A stretch of 34,217 bases of DNA from CAZKUB01 sp964592335 (GCA_964592335.1 CAZQEU010000009.1:1-34217), one strand, 5' to 3'. Shown: positions 1-8,645, counted from the stretch's first letter. Notes: generated from the letters alone by a model not told the origin. A program made the numbers and translations.

Positions 1-140
1 CAGGATGCGGAGCATGCGTCGATGTATGTCCTGTTGATGCATTAAAACTTGTTGATGGAAAAGCAGTAGTCGATGAGGATACATGCATTGATTGCGGAAC
101 CTGTGTTGATGAGTGTCCTGTAGAAGCAATAGAATTATAA
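1..140 (+). CDS. Ferredoxin-like 4Fe-4S protein (C-terminal part)
   Basis: The C-terminal 45 residues of a gene that begins before the window, read in frame 3 and ending at TAA 138-140. It shows part of one cluster motif (C-G-A-C-x3-C-P) and a complete second motif, CIDCGTCVDECP, which is the CxxCxxCxxxCP pattern of 2[4Fe-4S] ferredoxins. It is either a small free-standing electron carrier or the ferredoxin domain of a larger oxidoreductase; the missing 5' end prevents a choice. It converges on the dtxR-like gene, with a hairpin and T tract between them. Confidence 0.85.
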   Translation, partial: GCGACVDVCPVDALKLVDGKAVVDEDTCIDCGTCVDECPVEAIEL

Positions 141-153
141 TTACAAAAATCAG

Positions 154-205
154 TTATCCTCCAAAAACAAACATAATGGAGGATAAAACTTTATTTTTTT
201 GTTTT
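154..205 (+). terminator. Hairpin plus T tract after the ferredoxin gene
   Basis: A perfect 10-bp inverted repeat (TTATCCTCCA at 154-163, TGGAGGATAA at 177-186) with a 13-nt loop is followed by a T-rich run from about 191. It sits 13 nt after the ferredoxin stop and just beyond the convergent dtxR stop. An A-rich loop gives some T richness on the other strand, so it may serve both genes. The terminator role is inferred from structure. Confidence 0.6.
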
Positions 206-682
206 TTTACCAGTTTTTTTATCAAAAAGATCATAAATATTTACAGGGCAATCTGTAAGATTACCTGTTCTAACATAGTTTCTTAAACGCTCAAGCCAAA
301 AAGGAGTTATTTCACATTTTTCTATTACTTCAACAAATTTTATAACAGAGTTCATAGTACTTTGATGAAGTATATGCTCCATTTCACAAGCATCTTTTTC
401 AGCTACTTTTTTATCAACACCAAGTAGAATTAAAAACTCCATTATTTTCTCATGTTTGTTTTTTGTGTCAATTGCGATTTTCCTACCTTTTTTCGTAAGT
501 GTTGCCCCAGAATATTTTTCATAGTTGATGTAGCCTTCCTTGCTTAGATTTTGAAGGGTTTCTGTTACACTTGCAGGGTTAATGTTTAAAGAATGTGCTA
601 TATCGTTTGTATGTACTTTTTCTTTTTTTCCCTGAAGATCATATAAAAGTTCTAAATAATCTTCAATAGTTTTTTTTCTCAA
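191..682 (-). CDS. DtxR/MntR-family metal-dependent repressor
   Basis: A 163-residue protein with an N-terminal winged helix (about residues 5-65; recognition helix near NPASVTETLQNL) and a metal-binding dimerisation domain (about 70-140). The DACEMEH motif at 97-103 and H77 and H106 match positions that supply metal ligands in DtxR/MntR proteins. It lacks the C-terminal SH3 domain of long DtxR members, as in MntR-type proteins. The start is TTG; no ATG lies in frame nearby. It follows feoB by 7 nt, so it is the last gene of feoA-feoB-dtxR and is probably the Fe(II)-responsive repressor of that operon, acting at the palindromes upstream of feoA. Mn(II) sensing cannot be excluded. Confidence 0.88.
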   Translation of the reverse strand: MRKKTIEDYLELLYDLQGKKEKVHTNDIAHSLNINPASVTETLQNLSKEGYINYEKYSGATLTKKGRKIAIDTKNKHEKIMEFLILLGVDKKVAEKDACEMEHILHQSTMNSVIKFVEVIEKCEITPFWLERLRNYVRTGNLTDCPVNIYDLFDKKTGKKTKK

Positions 683-689
683 AAACTAT

Positions 690-2411
690 TCACACTCCTA
701 TCAAAACAATTTTCATAATAAAACCTACTAAAACCGCGGTTGTAATCATAATAGCTGCTGATTTTATCATATCTTTAACTCCAAGTTCTCTAATAAGTAC
801 TGCAAAGGTTGCAACACATGGGAAATAAACCGTGAGTATTGTAGCTGCAATTGTAAGCTGAATAGGTGTGATTCCGTCTATTGTTAGAAGCATTCCAACA
901 GCTATGTCTTTTCTTAGAAAACCTGTAACAAGAGCAGTGCTTGCCTCGCCAGGTAGGCCAAATACTCCCTGCATCACTGGCTCAAGAACTTCCCCCAACC
1001 ATCCTAAGAACCCAACGGCGTAAAGTATGTTTATCACTGCTATCCCTAAGAATAGAAAGGGTATTGCTTCTTTTAAAAACCATCTTACTCTCATCCAGGT
1101 TTTTTTAAGTGTTGCTTTAAAACTTGGTCTTCTATAGGGTGGTATTTCCAAAAATATTTCTGGGCTTTCTCCTTTTACAAATTTGTTCATTATAATCCCT
1201 AAAATTATGTATAGTATTCCAAGCGTCAGAAACACTAGTCCAAGGTAATAAATCCCATATGGTCCAAGGATACCAAATATCATTGCAAGCTGTGCCATAC
1301 AGGGTATAGATATTGCCAGTAGTGTTGCTGATATAAAGCGTTGTTTTCTTGTTTCAAGTGTTCTTGTGGCAAGTGCACCTGGAACATTACATCCAAGCCC
1401 TAGAAACATTGGTACGATTCCATGTCCATGCATTCCAAGTTTATGAAAAACGTTGTCGACAAGAGTTGCTAGTCTTGGCAGATATCCTGTGTCTTCAAGT
1501 ATTGATAACATAAAATAAAAAGAGATGATGTATGGTAGAACTACTGCTATTGGTACGTATAATCCTGTGGTAAGAACTCCTAGTGATTCTATGAATTCGA
1601 TTTCTACTCCATGTTCTCCAATTAGAAGAGTATGAACAAAACCTGGGCCTAAAATGTCACTAATCCTTTGCATTAATGGTAGATAAAAAGTGTTAAACAA
1701 TGGGTCAAGTACGTATTCTATTAGTGTTTCCCCTATTAATCGTACTAACCAAAAAGCTGAGAATATTATTCCAATTGCGATTGGGACGCCGGTGATTGGA
1801 TTTATTGTAAGGTCTTCTATTCTATCTCTTATGCTGTGATGTTTATGTTCTATTCTTTCGACTTTTTTTATTATCTGGCCTATTTCTATCCATCTTGCTT
1901 CTTCGCTTGTCGGTTTTATTTTTTTTGGTGATTTTGCTTTTTTGATTTTTGATACAAGTTCTTTTATTCCTTCGCCTGTAAGAGCTACAACGGGTACACA
2001 AGGCACACTGAGAAGTTTTTCTATTTTTGTTTCATCGATTTTTATTCCAAGGTGTTTTGTTTCATCCCAGAGGTTTAAGGCGATTATAACGGGTATATTT
2101 TTTTCTAGTAATTCAAGGGTTAGATACAGGTTTCTTTCAAGGTTTGTTGCATCTATCACGTTTATTACGATATCTGCATCTTCTAGCATTTGTGATGCTA
2201 CTTCTTCTGCCTTGTTTGATGGTTCAAGTGAGTATGTTCCAGGTGCATCTATTAGTTCAATGTTTTTTCCTTCGTATCTCATTTTTCCTTTTGAAAAATC
2301 AACTGTTGTACCGGGATAGTTTGATGATATTACGTTTGCACCTGTTAGTCTTGAGAATACGACGCTTTTGCCGACGTTTGGATTTCCCATTAAAACTATT
2401 TTTTTAATCAT
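690..2411 (-). CDS. feoB: Ferrous iron transporter FeoB
   Basis: A 573-residue membrane protein that imports Fe(II). The N-terminal G domain has G1 GNPNVGKS (9-16), G3 DAPG (55-58) and G4 NLWD (113-116, in place of the common NKxD). A short helical linker (about 150-200) leads to a membrane part from about 207 with the two Gate regions, including LPRLATLVDN and GLGCNVPGALATRTLE. It is shorter than the roughly 700-770 residues of many bacterial FeoB proteins but typical of compact archaeal forms. Its ATG overlaps the feoA TGA by 4 nt (ATGA), and the dtxR gene starts 7 nt after its stop, indicating one transcript. Confidence 0.96.
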   Translation of the reverse strand: MIKKIVLMGNPNVGKSVVFSRLTGANVISSNYPGTTVDFSKGKMRYEGKNIELIDAPGTYSLEPSNKAEEVASQMLEDADIVINVIDATNLERNLYLTLELLEKNIPVIIALNLWDETKHLGIKIDETKIEKLLSVPCVPVVALTGEGIKELVSKIKKAKSPKKIKPTSEEARWIEIGQIIKKVERIEHKHHSIRDRIEDLTINPITGVPIAIGIIFSAFWLVRLIGETLIEYVLDPLFNTFYLPLMQRISDILGPGFVHTLLIGEHGVEIEFIESLGVLTTGLYVPIAVVLPYIISFYFMLSILEDTGYLPRLATLVDNVFHKLGMHGHGIVPMFLGLGCNVPGALATRTLETRKQRFISATLLAISIPCMAQLAMIFGILGPYGIYYLGLVFLTLGILYIILGIIMNKFVKGESPEIFLEIPPYRRPSFKATLKKTWMRVRWFLKEAIPFLFLGIAVINILYAVGFLGWLGEVLEPVMQGVFGLPGEASTALVTGFLRKDIAVGMLLTIDGITPIQLTIAATILTVYFPCVATFAVLIRELGVKDMIKSAAIMITTAVLVGFIMKIVLIGV

Positions 2412-2644
2412 ATCTCTTCAACATGTATCTTATGAGCCATACCTCTTCCGATTGTCATTTTGCAGTTTCCAACAGATATCGTAAGTGGTCCCATGAATGG
2501 TTGTTTTGAGACTATTTCTACTATTTGTCCTACTCTTAGGTTCATCACGCACATTCTTCTGTTAAAACGATGTCCTCCATGAATTGAGACGATTTTTGCT
2601 TTTTTTCTTGGTGGCAGGTGTGCTAGAGATTTTGTTTTATGCAT
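2408..2644 (-). CDS. feoA: FeoA-like SH3-domain protein
   Basis: A small cytosolic protein of about 78 residues with the FeoA beta-barrel pattern (KKAKIVSIHGG near the start, then LRVGQIVEIVSKQPFMGPLTISVGN). FeoA proteins support FeoB-mediated Fe(II) uptake. The frame can also begin at GTG 2653, three codons upstream; ATG 2644 is preferred but neither has a strong ribosome binding site. It is the first gene of the feo operon, with a 4-nt overlap to feoB. The start lies about 20-30 nt after the predicted transcription start, next to two DtxR-type operators. Confidence 0.88.
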   Translation of the reverse strand: MHKTKSLAHLPPRKKAKIVSIHGGHRFNRRMCVMNLRVGQIVEIVSKQPFMGPLTISVGNCKMTIGRGMAHKIHVEEI

Positions 2645-2656
2645 AAATATCACATT

Positions 2657-2718
2657 TTTAGGTATGCCTAAATATTACTATATGCCTGCTGGTTTATATA
2701 TATTTTGGTATACCTAAA
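2657..2718 (-). promoter_or_regulatory. feo promoter flanked by two DtxR-type operators
   Basis: Two near-perfect palindromes, TTTAGGTATGCCTAAA (2657-2672) and TTTTGGTATACCTAAA (2703-2718), have centres 46 bp apart. Between them on the minus strand is a TATA-like stretch (AATATATATAAA, about 2692-2704) suited to feoA. The downstream palindrome covers the expected transcription start and the upstream one overlaps the BRE side. The half-site TTTAGG/CCTAAA resembles the TTAGG-type half-sites of DtxR/IdeR operators. Since the operon encodes a DtxR protein, autoregulated iron repression is the natural reading. Confidence 0.75.
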
Positions 2719-2727
2719 TTTTTAGGG

Positions 2728-2742
2728 AAAAAAATAAAAAAA
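2728..2742 (-). terminator. U-rich terminator after the fbaB-like gene
   Basis: On the minus strand a run of CTTTTTTTATTTTTTTT lies just after the aldolase stop, without a strong stem. Archaeal polymerase can terminate on such U-rich tracts. It separates the aldolase gene from the feo promoter. Confidence 0.45.
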
Positions 2743-2754
2743 GATGCAGGGATA

Positions 2755-3867
2755 TTATGCTATTGTGATATCCTTACAGAGATATACATCTTGAATGGAA
2801 TTTAGAAGCTTTATTCCTTCTTCCATAGGTCTTTGAAATGCTTTTCTACCAGATATAAGACCCATTCCACCAGCACGTTTATTGATTACAGCGGTTCTTA
2901 CGGCTTGTGCAAAATCATTTTCACCAGAGGCACCACCGCTATTGATAAGGCCGACACGGCCCATATAATTATTTGCAATCTGATAACGAGTCATATCAAT
3001 AGGATGCTCAGAACAGAGTTTATCATATGCTTTTTCACTCCATTTACCAAATGATAAATTATTGTTATTAAGAGCCATATATCCACCATTTATGGTTGGA
3101 AGTTTCTGCTTGACAATATCTGCTTCAATGGTTGCACCAAGATGATTTGCTTGTCCTGTAAGATCAGCAGATGCATGATAATCTTTTCCGTCTACCTTAA
3201 ACGCAGAATTACGAAGGTAACACCACAGAATAGTACCCATGCCAAGTTCATGAGCCCATTTAAAAGCCTTACTTACCTCTTGTATCTGTCTATTTGACTC
3301 AGTTGAGCCAAAATAAATAGTACAACCAACGGCTGCAGCACCCATATCCCATGCCTGCTCAACATCTGCAAACATTATCTGATCAAAACTATTAGGATAA
3401 GATAAAAGCTCGTTGTGGTTAAGTTTTATTATAAAAGGTATCTTATGTGCATATTTTCTTGAAACAGCTCCAAGCACTCCAAGAGTAGATGCTACAGCAT
3501 TACATCCTCCTTTGATAGCAAGTTCAACGATTTTCTCAGGATCAAAATAAATAGGATTTGGTGTAAAAGAGGCCATAGCAGAATGCTCAATACCCTGATC
3601 CACTGGCAATACTGATACGTAACCAGTCCCAGATAAACGCCCATGGTTGTATATTGATTTAAGATTCCTTAAAACCTGAGTCGGCCTATCAGTGTCTCTA
3701 AATACATTATCAACAAAATTAGGCCCAGGTTTACTTAACATTTCTCTTGGAATCTTAGGGTTATTAAAACCAAGTAAATAATCAGATTCCTCTCCTAAAA
3801 GCTCTTTAATATAATCAATATCATTTTTATCCATATGATTCCTTATCTCCTCTATTGCTGTTTCCAT
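2755..3867 (-). CDS. fbaB: Class I fructose-bisphosphate aldolase, FbaB type
   Basis: About 370 residues. It aligns by eye along its whole length with E. coli-type FbaB (DhnA family): SGTGYVSVLPVDQGIEHSA, NCNAVASTLGVLG-like, IPFIIKLNHNE, GQANHLGATIEADIVKQK, and the C-terminal AVINKRAGGMGLISGRKAF. The Schiff-base lysine should be K253 in ADIVKQK. It cleaves fructose 1,6-bisphosphate to DHAP and glyceraldehyde 3-phosphate, or runs in reverse in gluconeogenesis. The frame extends to TTG 3876; ATG 3867 is preferred, with GGAG about 11 nt upstream. The roughly 370-residue length resembles bacterial FbaB rather than the roughly 260-280-residue archaeal FBPA, suggesting transfer from bacteria. It is separated from the threonine dehydrogenase gene by about 68 nt. 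Confidence 0.93.
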   Translation of the reverse strand: METAIEEIRNHMDKNDIDYIKELLGEESDYLLGFNNPKIPREMLSKPGPNFVDNVFRDTDRPTQVLRNLKSIYNHGRLSGTGYVSVLPVDQGIEHSAMASFTPNPIYFDPEKIVELAIKGGCNAVASTLGVLGAVSRKYAHKIPFIIKLNHNELLSYPNSFDQIMFADVEQAWDMGAAAVGCTIYFGSTESNRQIQEVSKAFKWAHELGMGTILWCYLRNSAFKVDGKDYHASADLTGQANHLGATIEADIVKQKLPTINGGYMALNNNNLSFGKWSEKAYDKLCSEHPIDMTRYQIANNYMGRVGLINSGGASGENDFAQAVRTAVINKRAGGMGLISGRKAFQRPMEEGIKLLNSIQDVYLCKDITIA

Positions 3868-3935
3868 TAAACTCAACTCTCCAGTAAAAAGAATTAAATA
3901 AGAGCTGAATAAACTTTCTGGTAAAAATTTTTTTA

Positions 3936-4913
3936 TTACAGGTTTCCTTCATCGTATCTTTTACCAAGTTTTTCAAGCATATCTTTTGTCATAGATGAAA
4001 GATCGTATGATGGTTTCCAACCCCATTCATTTCTTGCAGCGCTGTCATCAATGCTTTGAGGCCAGCTATCTGCTATTTCTTGTCTGAAATCAGGTTTAAA
4101 ATCACATTTGAACTCAGGGATATGTTTTTTAATCTCATCTGCAAGCTCGCCTGCTGAAAAACTCATACTTGCCATGTTAAAATCACTATGATGTTTAAGT
4201 TTTGAAATATCTGCTTCCATCAAATCAATTGTTCCCTTAATACAATCTGGCATATACATCATAGGAAGCTTTGTGTCTGTTTTTACAAAGCAAGTATATT
4301 TCTTGTTTTTAATTGCTTCATAAAAAATTTCTACTGCATAATCAGTAGTTCCCCCGCCGGGTGGTGTTTCACTGCTTATAATCCCAGGGTAACGAATACC
4401 TCTGCAGTCTATACCAAAACGTTTGAAATAATAATCTCCCAGTAGCTCTCCTGCAACCTTTGTAACACCATACATAGTCTTTGGTTTGAGAATTGTATCA
4501 TTAGGTGTATCTGCTTTTGGTGTCTCCGGGCCAAATGCTGCAATACTACTTGGGACAAAAACACGATCCATATCATATTCACGTGCTATTTCAAGAATAT
4601 TGTACATCCCGTTTATGTTTACATCCCAGCATAAAAGAGGTTTTTCTTCACCTACGGCTGAGAGAATCGCTGCCATGTTATAAATCGTGTCTATATCATA
4701 TTTTTTAACTACTTTTTTAACAGTTTCCCGATTTGTAATATCAAGATATTCAAAAGGACCAGAATTAAGAAGATTTTCACTCGGCTTTGTTTTACGTCCA
4801 CAGGCAACAACATTATCGTTTCCATATTTTTGCCGTAGTTCCATTGTAAGCTCAGAGCCTATTTGTCCAACAGATCCTGTGACTAGTATTTTTTTTGTTT
4901 CTTTTTTAGCCAT
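3936..4913 (-). CDS. SDR-family L-threonine 3-dehydrogenase
   Basis: A 325-residue extended SDR (epimerase-like) protein. It has a Rossmann glycine motif GSVGQIG (13-19), an active-site serine around 122-123 (VPSSIAAFGP) and the Y148-x3-K152 pair (MYGVTK). The stretch with YPGIIS, PPGGGTTDYAVEIFYEA and KLPMMYMPDC matches the SDR-type threonine dehydrogenases known from Thermoplasma and Flavobacterium, which oxidise L-threonine to 2-amino-3-oxobutyrate with NAD+. A sugar-nucleotide epimerase is the alternative but fits these motifs less well. No kbl-type lyase gene is visible nearby. The start is ATG. Confidence 0.85.
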   Translation of the reverse strand: MAKKETKKILVTGSVGQIGSELTMELRQKYGNDNVVACGRKTKPSENLLNSGPFEYLDITNRETVKKVVKKYDIDTIYNMAAILSAVGEEKPLLCWDVNINGMYNILEIAREYDMDRVFVPSSIAAFGPETPKADTPNDTILKPKTMYGVTKVAGELLGDYYFKRFGIDCRGIRYPGIISSETPPGGGTTDYAVEIFYEAIKNKKYTCFVKTDTKLPMMYMPDCIKGTIDLMEADISKLKHHSDFNMASMSFSAGELADEIKKHIPEFKCDFKPDFRQEIADSWPQSIDDSAARNEWGWKPSYDLSSMTKDMLEKLGKRYDEGNL

Positions 4914-5028
4914 ATTAACTAGTTTCCCCCTTAAAAGTAATAAATGCTATAAAAAAAGGGTATACAAAGCTTGCTATTTAAAAGATAAAAAAAGAATAAA
5001 AAATAGAGAGGATGAATTTTTTTTATTC

Positions 5029-5733
5029 TTAACCAGATGCTTCAGATTCAAGATGGATCCATATCGTTCCAGTATGAGCTCCTACCAAGTCTACTGTCTC
5101 AGGTATTTCTATTGAAATCTGGAACCATACGAAATCAGAAACACCACTTGTAGCATTGGTATTGTTTAAAGAGTATCTCACATGAGATGTTTCATCCCAC
5201 GGTGTTGATATCTGATTTGTTCCATCTGCACTCATATTAGCCGAACCTTGATTACCTGATGCAAGAGTCCAAGCAGTAGTATTTGAAGCATTTACTGTAG
5301 TATCATTATCCCACATTAGCACCGTTGTAGGATCATTTGTTGTACTATTTGCATTAGCTGTACGATTACCATGTAACCATATTTTCATATAAGTAGCATT
5401 ACTAGATGATATATTTATATGAGTAATATTTACAGGATAGGTCTCTTCATTTACAAGCCCAAACGCCGCTGAAAACGTTCTCACCATATTATTTGAATAC
5501 ATATCACCAAATCTAAGTTGAAGGCCAAGACTTGTAGAATTGTCACCTGTGACTCTTAAAACACGTTCACCATCACTTGAGTTATCAGAACCAATATATC
5601 TTATAGATGCATCACTAGGATGCACAACTGTATAAAGATAATCTACTTTTGTTATAGCATACTGGCTTGCAGTTACTAAATTTAAAATTAAAAACAAAAC
5701 CGCTAGTATCATATATTTTCTTTTTACCTTCAT
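5029..5733 (-). CDS. Secreted protein of unknown function
   Basis: A 234-residue protein with a basic N-terminus (MKVKRKYM) and a hydrophobic signal segment (about 8-22), then a beta-rich body with many N-x-S/T sequons (NNSSDG, DNST, NISSSNAT, NNTNAT), consistent with export and heavy N-glycosylation. There is no C-terminal membrane anchor or recognisable enzyme motif. The repeated short beta stretches suggest an extracellular Ig-like or jelly-roll fold, such as a surface or fibre subunit, but this is a guess. GGTGA before the ATG supports the start. It is monocistronic, flanked by AT-rich spacers. I do not recognise the family. Confidence 0.75.
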   Translation of the reverse strand: MKVKRKYMILAVLFLILNLVTASQYAITKVDYLYTVVHPSDASIRYIGSDNSSDGERVLRVTGDNSTSLGLQLRFGDMYSNNMVRTFSAAFGLVNEETYPVNITHINISSSNATYMKIWLHGNRTANANSTTNDPTTVLMWDNDTTVNASNTTAWTLASGNQGSANMSADGTNQISTPWDETSHVRYSLNNTNATSGVSDFVWFQISIEIPETVDLVGAHTGTIWIHLESEASG

Positions 5734-5908
5734 TTCCTTTCACCTTTTCATTTCCTTCTCTCTACAGCATTACACAAATATAGTGATAGCTTGTAGCATG
5801 TATACTGTTCTCAAGTAACAATATAAAAAGATTTGGCGTTAAAATGTCAAAATGATAAAAAATCAACTATAAGCTAAAAAGAACAAAAACATTAAAGAAA
5901 AAAAAGAT
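5734..5908. other. Spacer between secreted-protein gene and metF
   Basis: About 175 bp of AT-rich sequence. I see no open frame with a ribosome binding site. A TATA-like stretch on the minus strand (TTTTTATATTG, about 5820-5832) and a second (CACTATATTTG, about 5774-5784) could drive the secreted-protein gene. A-rich sequence at 5888-5908 is T-rich on the minus strand and may end the metVF transcript. Confidence 0.4.
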
Positions 5909-6823
5909 TTAAGGTCTTGGATAAAGACCAGTTTTTTTAACAATCTCAGGTATTATTTCTTCCCAGAAAAGAGCTGTGATATGAACGCCTTGGACTCCTT
6001 TTACTTTTTTAAGCTCATTTATAAGTTCACAGGAAATATCCAAACCTTCTTTTTTAACATCATCAGAACTCTTAATTCGCTCATAAATCTCATCAGAGAT
6101 ATCAACACCTGGAACATGAAACTTCATACGTTCACACATCCTCAAGGATTTTAAAGGAGTAATTCCTGCAAGGATAAACACTTTTTTATCAAGTCCTCTA
6201 CTTCGGACTTCATCCATCCACGTATTAAAACGCTCAAGATTATAAACACTCTGAGTCTGAATAAAATCAGTACCAGCCAGTATTTTTTTCTCCAGACGAT
6301 CAACACGCAACTTAAGATGATCTGCAAAAGGATTTGCCGCGGCACCAATAAATAGATCTGGACGACCAAATTTTATCTCTTCACCATTTTGAAAAACGCC
6401 TTTGTCTCTCATATCTTTTACAATTTTAATGAGTTGGATAGAATCTATATCAAATACGCCCAATGCTGAAGGATGATTACCAAAAGATTGATGATCCCCT
6501 GTTATAAAAAGAATATTTTTTATTCCAACACCTGCGGCACCAAGAACATCACTTTGAAGCGCAATTCTATTTCTATCTCTGCAACAAATTTGCATTATAG
6601 GCTCAATATTTTTTTCTCTTAGAATACAACTACCTGCAAAACTAGAGAGGCGAACAACAGCTGTTTGATTATCAGTTATATTAAAAGCATCTGCAGAATC
6701 TTTTATACTATCTGCTTTTTGTTGAATTTTAGAAGGATCGCAGCCTTTAGGAGGACCAATCTCAGCAGTTACAGCAAAATGACCCTTGGAAAGAACCTTA
6801 TGTAAATTACTTTTGTATTCCAT
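5909..6823 (-). CDS. metF: Methylenetetrahydrofolate reductase MetF
   Basis: A 304-residue TIM-barrel protein of the MTHFR family: TAEIGPPKGCDP near the start, ICCRDRNRIALQSDVLGAAGVG in the middle and ITGDHQ further on. The family reduces 5,10-methylene-THF to 5-methyl-THF on FAD. An AGGAGG sequence precedes the ATG. It overlaps metV by 17 nt. The metV-metF pairing is that of the MetVF complex of acetogens, in which MetV is an iron-sulfur/zinc partner. In this archaeon it suggests a tetrahydrofolate-based methyl branch in addition to, or instead of, tetrahydromethanopterin. Confidence 0.93.
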   Translation of the reverse strand: MEYKSNLHKVLSKGHFAVTAEIGPPKGCDPSKIQQKADSIKDSADAFNITDNQTAVVRLSSFAGSCILREKNIEPIMQICCRDRNRIALQSDVLGAAGVGIKNILFITGDHQSFGNHPSALGVFDIDSIQLIKIVKDMRDKGVFQNGEEIKFGRPDLFIGAAANPFADHLKLRVDRLEKKILAGTDFIQTQSVYNLERFNTWMDEVRSRGLDKKVFILAGITPLKSLRMCERMKFHVPGVDISDEIYERIKSSDDVKKEGLDISCELINELKKVKGVQGVHITALFWEEIIPEIVKKTGLYPRP

Positions 6824-7463
6824 TTTTGTTCCTCCTGCTCATCTCAGTTGACTTAGACCAATCCTTGGGTTCAACCAACTCTTTTAATTTATCCGCCATA
6901 TCATTTGCTTTAAAATATTTATATATTAAATCCCAGACACAATCCAGATCAGAATTGATCTCACACTTACCATCAATAGAGCCACCACATGGACCATTTA
7001 ACATCTTTTTAGGACAACGCGATATCGGGCAAAAACCACCAAACTCATCTGCTATACATTCACCACAAAGATTACATCTTCTCTCAAAATCACCAATTCT
7101 TTTAACCTCACCAAGAAAAAGTGTATCTGTACCAGAAAAAATATCACTATCTCTTAAAACCTCTGAAACAGTTTGAACACCATTACCACATGCAAAAACA
7201 ACTACTTTTTCCGCCTCATCAATCTCCTTAGTATAATTTTTTAGAATACGTTTGTCATTTAGAAGATGACAAGCAGGATCTAAAATAACCCATCCAGTAA
7301 CATTCAATCCTTTATCTTCTAATCTTTTTTTCATGTCCTGGATTTCTTTTTCTCCACCAGTACTACATACTGTAGCACATTCACTACATCCAATAAGAAA
7401 AACAGGATCTCCCTCGATAAAATCTAATATATCTCTGAAACTTTTTTGTTTCGTAATAATCAT
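6807..7463 (-). CDS. metV: MetV-like partner of MTHFR
   Basis: A 218-residue protein matching the MTHFR C-terminal-like MetV family. An N-terminal alpha/beta half carries GCSECATVCSTGG (25-37) and a DPACH site (62-66). The C-terminal half has a cysteine cluster at 130, 133, 136, 145, 150 and 159 (CNLCGEC, then CP, then RCPK, then NGPCGG) fit for an Fe-S cluster or zinc. In acetogens MetV is needed to load or reduce MetF. It overlaps metF by 17 nt and is upstream, so the two are made together. A weak TATA (ACTTAAAT, about 7488-7496) lies near 27 nt upstream of the ATG, so the transcript may be leaderless. Confidence 0.9.
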   Translation of the reverse strand: MIITKQKSFRDILDFIEGDPVFLIGCSECATVCSTGGEKEIQDMKKRLEDKGLNVTGWVILDPACHLLNDKRILKNYTKEIDEAEKVVVFACGNGVQTVSEVLRDSDIFSGTDTLFLGEVKRIGDFERRCNLCGECIADEFGGFCPISRCPKKMLNGPCGGSIDGKCEINSDLDCVWDLIYKYFKANDMADKLKELVEPKDWSKSTEMSRRNKNGIQK

Positions 7464-7586
7464 ATAAAAACATGATAAAAAAACTTGATTTAAGTGTTTA
7501 CCCTCCCATAATCAAAATGGAAATCTCTAAATAATAACCAATATTTACGATAAACAGATTCCATTATGTGAATTGGATGGTAGGAT

Positions 7587-8645
7587 ATGTTAGATGATCT
7601 AAAACAAATAAAAGAGATAGACAAATCAAATATGTTCAAAGATTTAGAGGATTTTCCTGATCAAATCACTGAATCAAAAAAAATAGTAAACCAAACAAAA
7701 CTTCCAAGTTTCTTTAAAATCGACAATATTATTGTAAGTGGAATGGGGGGATCTGCTATCTCAGGGGATATCATACAAGAGCTTTTTAGAGATAGAGTAG
7801 ACATACCAATCTATGTAACAAGAAGATATGATCTACCAAAATGGGCAAATAAAAACACACTAGTCATATCACAAAGCTACTCCGGAAACACAGAAGAAAC
7901 ACTAATTACCTTTAAACATGCATGTCAAAAACACTGCAAAATAATAGGCATATCCTCCGGTGGAAAACTACAAGAATACTGTGAAAAAAGACAAATTCCC
8001 TTCATAAAAATACCAGCAAATATACAACCAAGAGCAGCAACCGGTTACATACTTTTTTCAGCAATATATGCACTAAATGAAACAGGGGTAATAACTCATG
8101 ATATAAACTCTGAAATACAGGAGACAATCCAAATTCTAAAAGAATTTAGAAAAAACAACAAATTAGAGGTAAAAGAAAAAGAAAATCTATCAAAACAACT
8201 CTCAAAAAAGATTCTTAATAAAATACCTCAAGTATACGGCTTTGATTTTTATACACCAATTGCAAAGAGATGGTGCACACAACTAAATGAAAACAGTAAA
8301 ATAATATGCAGATACGACGAAGTATCAGAGGCAAATCATAATGATATAGTAGGATGGTCTATGAACCCTGAAATATCAAAAAAATTCACATGCGTTCTTC
8401 TCAGAGACCATGACGCAGAATCAATCTATATGAATACCCGGCTTAACTTTATGAAAAAATTATTTAAAGACGTTGCAGGAAACACTATAGAAGTGCATGC
8501 AAAAGGCAAAAAACGCCTTGCAAAAATGATGTATATGATGTATCTTGGAGACTACATCAGCTGTTACCTGGCAATACTGCGAAAAATAGATCCTTCTCCA
8601 GTAGAAGCAATTTCAGAGTTAAAAAAAGAACTGGCAAAAATATAA
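7587..8645 (+). CDS. Bifunctional phosphoglucose/phosphomannose isomerase
   Basis: A 352-residue SIS-domain protein of the archaeal PGI/PMI family, interconverting glucose 6-phosphate or mannose 6-phosphate with fructose 6-phosphate. Seen: GMGGSAISG (52-60) and SYSGNTEE (97-104) for phosphosugar binding, SSGGKL (123-128), and the pair E248 and H251 in EVSEANHND, the likely catalytic acid/base residues. The C-terminal helix ends YLAILRKIDPSPVEAI, as usual for this family. A GGATGGTAGG stretch precedes the ATG, and a TATA-like AATATTTAC lies at about 7541. It diverges from metV. The length is slightly above the roughly 300-330 residues of characterised members. Confidence 0.93.
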   Translation: MLDDLKQIKEIDKSNMFKDLEDFPDQITESKKIVNQTKLPSFFKIDNIIVSGMGGSAISGDIIQELFRDRVDIPIYVTRRYDLPKWANKNTLVISQSYSGNTEETLITFKHACQKHCKIIGISSGGKLQEYCEKRQIPFIKIPANIQPRAATGYILFSAIYALNETGVITHDINSEIQETIQILKEFRKNNKLEVKEKENLSKQLSKKILNKIPQVYGFDFYTPIAKRWCTQLNENSKIICRYDEVSEANHNDIVGWSMNPEISKKFTCVLLRDHDAESIYMNTRLNFMKKLFKDVAGNTIEVHAKGKKRLAKMMYMMYLGDYISCYLAILRKIDPSPVEAISELKKELAKI

